Part shown: piece after piece, positions 8,102-10,244 of the stretch
Layout of the letters: each line of letters starts with the position of its first letter
How positions within the stretch are numbered: position 1 is the first letter of the stretch
Source of the DNA: Candidatus Pelagibacter sp. TMED165
GTDB lineage: Bacteria > Pseudomonadota > Alphaproteobacteria > Pelagibacterales > Pelagibacteraceae
Length of the DNA stretch: 10,244 nucleotides
Direction of reading: 5' to 3'
Assembly (NCBI GenBank): GCA_002171035.2
Contig: NHHO02000018.1
Location: 8,203-18,446 of the forward strand
The notes under the pieces: generated by a model
Databases searched by the model: none
What the model was told of the DNA's origin: nothing
The model's input: the letters and a program-made list of their open reading frames with translations, nothing else
Translations under genes and position numbers: made by a program

Positions 8102-10173
8102 TGTTTAAAATTCATAAAGAAGAAATAGAAATAAACGGAAAAAAAATAACTTTAGAAACTGGAAAAATAGCTCGTCAAGCTGATGGTGCTATAATTGCAA
8201 GTTGTGGAGAGACTGTTGTAATAGCTACAGTTGTAGGAGCAAAAAATCTTAAAGATGGTCAAGATTATTTTCCTCTATCTGTGAACTATCAAGAAAAATA
8301 TTATGCTGCAGGAAAAATTCCTGGAGGTTATTTTAAAAGAGAAGCTAGACCTACTGAAGCAGAGACTTTAATCTCAAGATTAATTGACAGACCTATAAGA
8401 CCTTTATTTCCTTCAAGTTTTTTAAATGAGGTTCAATTACTTCCTACAGTTTTATCTTATGACGGTGAAAATCAAGCTGACATACTATCAATTATTGCAT
8501 CGTCAGCTGCACTATCAATTTCAGGTTTACCTTTTCAAGGCCCCATTGGAGCAAGTAGAGTTGGTTATAAAGATGGAAAATATTTATTAAATCCCTCACC
8601 TAGCGAATTACAAGAATCAGAGTTAGATTTAGTTGTTGCTGGAACAAAGGACGCAGTCTTGATGGTTGAGTCCGAAACTTCTGGATTAACGGAAAAAGTT
8701 ATGCTTGATGCAGTTAAGTTTGGTCACGAAAGTTTTGTTCCAGTAATTAAAGCTATAGAAAGTCTAGCAAAAAAAGCAGGAAAACCTAAATGGGAAGTTG
8801 AAGAAATAGATCATTCAGATGTTAAAAAGAAAATTTCAGTTGCTGTGGAAAAAAATTTAAGAAAAGCATTCAAAGAAATAGACAAAAAGAAAAGATCAAC
8901 TGCGATTTCAGAAATAGAAACTAAGTGCAAAGAAATGTTTGCTGAAGACGAAAATGTTACAGAAAATCAAGCAATGGCTCAGTTGAAGTCTTTAGAAAAA
9001 GATATTGTTAGAACAGCAATTTTGAAAGATAAAAAAAGAATAGATGGTAGAGGTCTAGCGGACGTAAGACAAATTAAGTGTGAAGTTGGCGTATTGCCTA
9101 GAACGCATGGTTCTGCTTTGTTTACAAGAGGAGAGACACAAGCTTTAGTGGTAACTACTTTAGGTATGTCTGATGATGAACAAAGAGTTGAAAGCTTAAG
9201 TGGAATGCAAAGAAATAGATTTATGTTACACTATAATTTTCCTCCTTTTTCAGTTGGAGAATGTGGCAGAATCGGAACTGGTAGAAGAGAAATAGGTCAT
9301 GGAAAACTTGCGTGGAGAGCGATTAATTCATCCTTACCAAAAAGCGAAAATTTTCCCTATACATTGAGAGTAGTCTCTGAAATTACTGAGTCAAACGGTT
9401 CTTCTTCGATGGCAACTGTTTGTGGAACCTCATTAGCTCTTATGGATGCAGGAGTGCCAATAAAAAACCCTGTAGCTGGTATAGCTATGGGCTTGATTAA
9501 AGAAGGAGACGAATTTTCGGTTTTGTCAGACATTTTAGGAGATGAAGATCATTTAGGTGACATGGATTTTAAAGTAGCGGGAACAAAAGAAGGTATAACA
9601 TCACTGCAAATGGATATTAAAATTACAGGAATTACCTTTGAAATTATGGAACAAGCTTTAGAACAAGCTAAAGGTGGTCGTGAACTTATTTTGGGAGAAA
9701 TGAATAAAGCGTTAAAAGACTCTAGAAAAGAGTTTTCAAAACATACACCTAAAATGGAAATAGTAAAAGTAGATAAAAAAGATATAGCTACTGTTATTGG
9801 AAAAGGAGGAGCAACCATAAGAGAGATAGTTGAAACATCAGGAGCAAAAGTAGATGTTAAAGATACAGGAGAAGTTACTGTTGCTGCACCAGATGCAGAG
9901 TCTAGAAATAAAGCAATAGAATTTATAAAAAGCTTAGTTGCTAAACCAGAGATGGGAAAAATCTATAAAGGTAAAGTAGTAAAAATTATGGAATTTGGTG
10001 CTTTCGTGAACTTTCTTGGCAAGCAAGATGGATTAGTTCATATTTCAGAGCTCGCTGCGAAACGTGTCGAAAAAGTCGGAGATGTTGTAAAAGAAGGAGA
10101 TGAAGTTTCAGTAAAAGTTGTTGGATTTGATAGGGGAAAAGTTAAATTATCAATGAAGCAGGCTAGTATCTAA
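8101..10173 (+). CDS. pnp: Polyribonucleotide nucleotidyltransferase (PNPase)
   Basis: PNPase is a trimeric, phosphate-dependent 3'-5' exoribonuclease that degrades mRNA and can add 3' tails. Domains in order: first RNase PH domain (about residues 10-145), helical linker (about 240-305), catalytic second RNase PH domain (about 310-545), KH with IGKGG at 566-570, and S1 at about 617-688. The catalytic motif [15 protein letters not shown] (480-494) keeps D483, D489 and K491, equivalent to E. coli D486, D492 and K494. The RNA-binding loop reads FKRE (78-81), with Lys where E. coli has Arg79. It is 690 residues and ends right after S1, lacking the longer tail of E. coli PNPase. AGGA at 8093-8096 supports the start. 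The one-base overlap with rpsO leaves no room for the intergenic RNase III hairpin that controls pnp in E. coli. Confidence 0.98.
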   Translation: MFKIHKEEIEINGKKITLETGKIARQADGAIIASCGETVVIATVVGAKNLKDGQDYFPLSVNYQEKYYAAGKIPGGYFKREARPTEAETLISRLIDRPIRPLFPSSFLNEVQLLPTVLSYDGENQADILSIIASSAALSISGLPFQGPIGASRVGYKDGKYLLNPSPSELQESELDLVVAGTKDAVLMVESETSGLTEKVMLDAVKFGHESFVPVIKAIESLAKKAGKPKWEVEEIDHSDVKKKISVAVEKNLRKAFKEIDKKKRSTAISEIETKCKEMFAEDENVTENQAMAQLKSLEKDIVRTAILKDKKRIDGRGLADVRQIKCEVGVLPRTHGSALFTRGETQALVVTTLGMSDDEQRVESLSGMQRNRFMLHYNFPPFSVGECGRIGTGRREIGHGKLAWRAINSSLPKSENFPYTLRVVSEITESNGSSSMATVCGTSLALMDAGVPIKNPVAGIAMGLIKEGDEFSVLSDILGDEDHLGDMDFKVAGTKEGITSLQMDIKITGITFEIMEQALEQAKGGRELILGEMNKALKDSRKEFSKHTPKMEIVKVDKKDIATVIGKGGATIREIVETSGAKVDVKDTGEVTVAAPDAESRNKAIEFIKSLVAKPEMGKIYKGKVVKIMEFGAFVNFLGKQDGLVHISELAAKRVEKVGDVVKEGDEVSVKVVGFDRGKVKLSMKQASI

Positions 10174-10244
10174 GATATATTTTTTGGATCAGGCATTCCT
10201 ACTTTATTGTATCCTGCATCTACATAGTGAATTTCACCGGTAAC
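10170..10244 (-). CDS. fabI: Enoyl-ACP reductase FabI, C-terminal tail (partial)
   Basis: The reverse strand reads [19 protein letters not shown] and five more residues (24 in all) before a TAG at 10172-10170. The [13 protein letters not shown] block is the characteristic C-terminal segment of FabI, the NADH-dependent enoyl-ACP reductase that completes each cycle of fatty acid elongation. The rest of the gene lies beyond the window edge. It is convergent with pnp and the two stop codons overlap by 4 nt, so neither gene has its own downstream spacer. A related short-chain dehydrogenase is possible, but this motif is quite specific for FabI. Confidence 0.85.
   Translation of the reverse strand, partial: VTGEIHYVDAGYNKVGMPDPKNIS

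Noticed and set aside
7912..8115. Minus-strand open frame covering rpsO
   Set aside because: It is antisense to a conserved ribosomal protein gene and its product is a Phe/Leu-rich shadow.
9549..9818. Minus-strand open frame inside pnp
   Set aside because: It is antisense to the catalytic domain of PNPase, where codon constraint on the + strand explains the open frame.
1..10244. A hidden accessory, defence or mobile system
   Set aside because: Apart from about 105 nt between metK and nusA and a 6-nt gap after nusA, every base falls within a recognised housekeeping gene. I found no inverted or direct repeats typical of insertion sequences and no CRISPR-like array.

Overview
The window is a dense stretch of housekeeping genes from a very AT-rich, streamlined bacterium. 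The proteins look alphaproteobacterial: the RbfA 'RQLRVGELV' block, the MetK start, the PNPase 'FKREARPTE' loop and the FabI tail. Gene order phoH-ybeY-lnt-metK then nusA-infB-rbfA-rpsO-pnp matches a classic alphaproteobacterial neighbourhood. Low GC, lysine- and asparagine-rich proteins, overlapping genes and almost no spacer DNA suggest a SAR11/Pelagibacterales-like or similarly reduced marine lineage. That assignment is inference; there is no rRNA marker here.

Layout. Bases 1-3619 hold a + strand cluster: the 3' part of phoH (cut by the window edge), ybeY (rRNA maturation endonuclease), lnt (apolipoprotein N-acyltransferase) and metK (SAM synthetase). Each gene overlaps the next by 4 or 14 nt. 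Bases 3620-3724 are the only real intergenic gap; it holds a strong GC hairpin with a T-tract, which could end the metK transcript or act as an attenuator ahead of nusA. Bases 3725-10173 hold a second + strand cluster: nusA, infB, rbfA, rpsO and pnp, joined by a 6-nt gap or by overlaps of 1, 29 and 1 nt. The last bases carry the C-terminal codons of a minus-strand fabI, whose stop codon overlaps the stop of pnp.

How the genes work together. The second cluster couples transcription elongation/antitermination (NusA), translation initiation (IF2), 30S maturation (RbfA, S15) and RNA decay (PNPase). The first cluster adds rRNA processing (YbeY, PhoH-type ATPase), lipoprotein acylation (Lnt) and the methyl donor for RNA and protein methylation (MetK).

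The notable signal is subtraction rather than a new system. Several genes usually interleaved here are absent: corC between ybeY and lnt, trmB and rimP between metK and nusA, ylxR between nusA and infB, and truB between rbfA and rpsO. The junctions left behind are unusually tight, most clearly the 29-nt rbfA/rpsO overlap. I see no mobile element, CRISPR array, tRNA, rRNA or accessory system in this window. No gene-free stretch exceeds about 105 bases.
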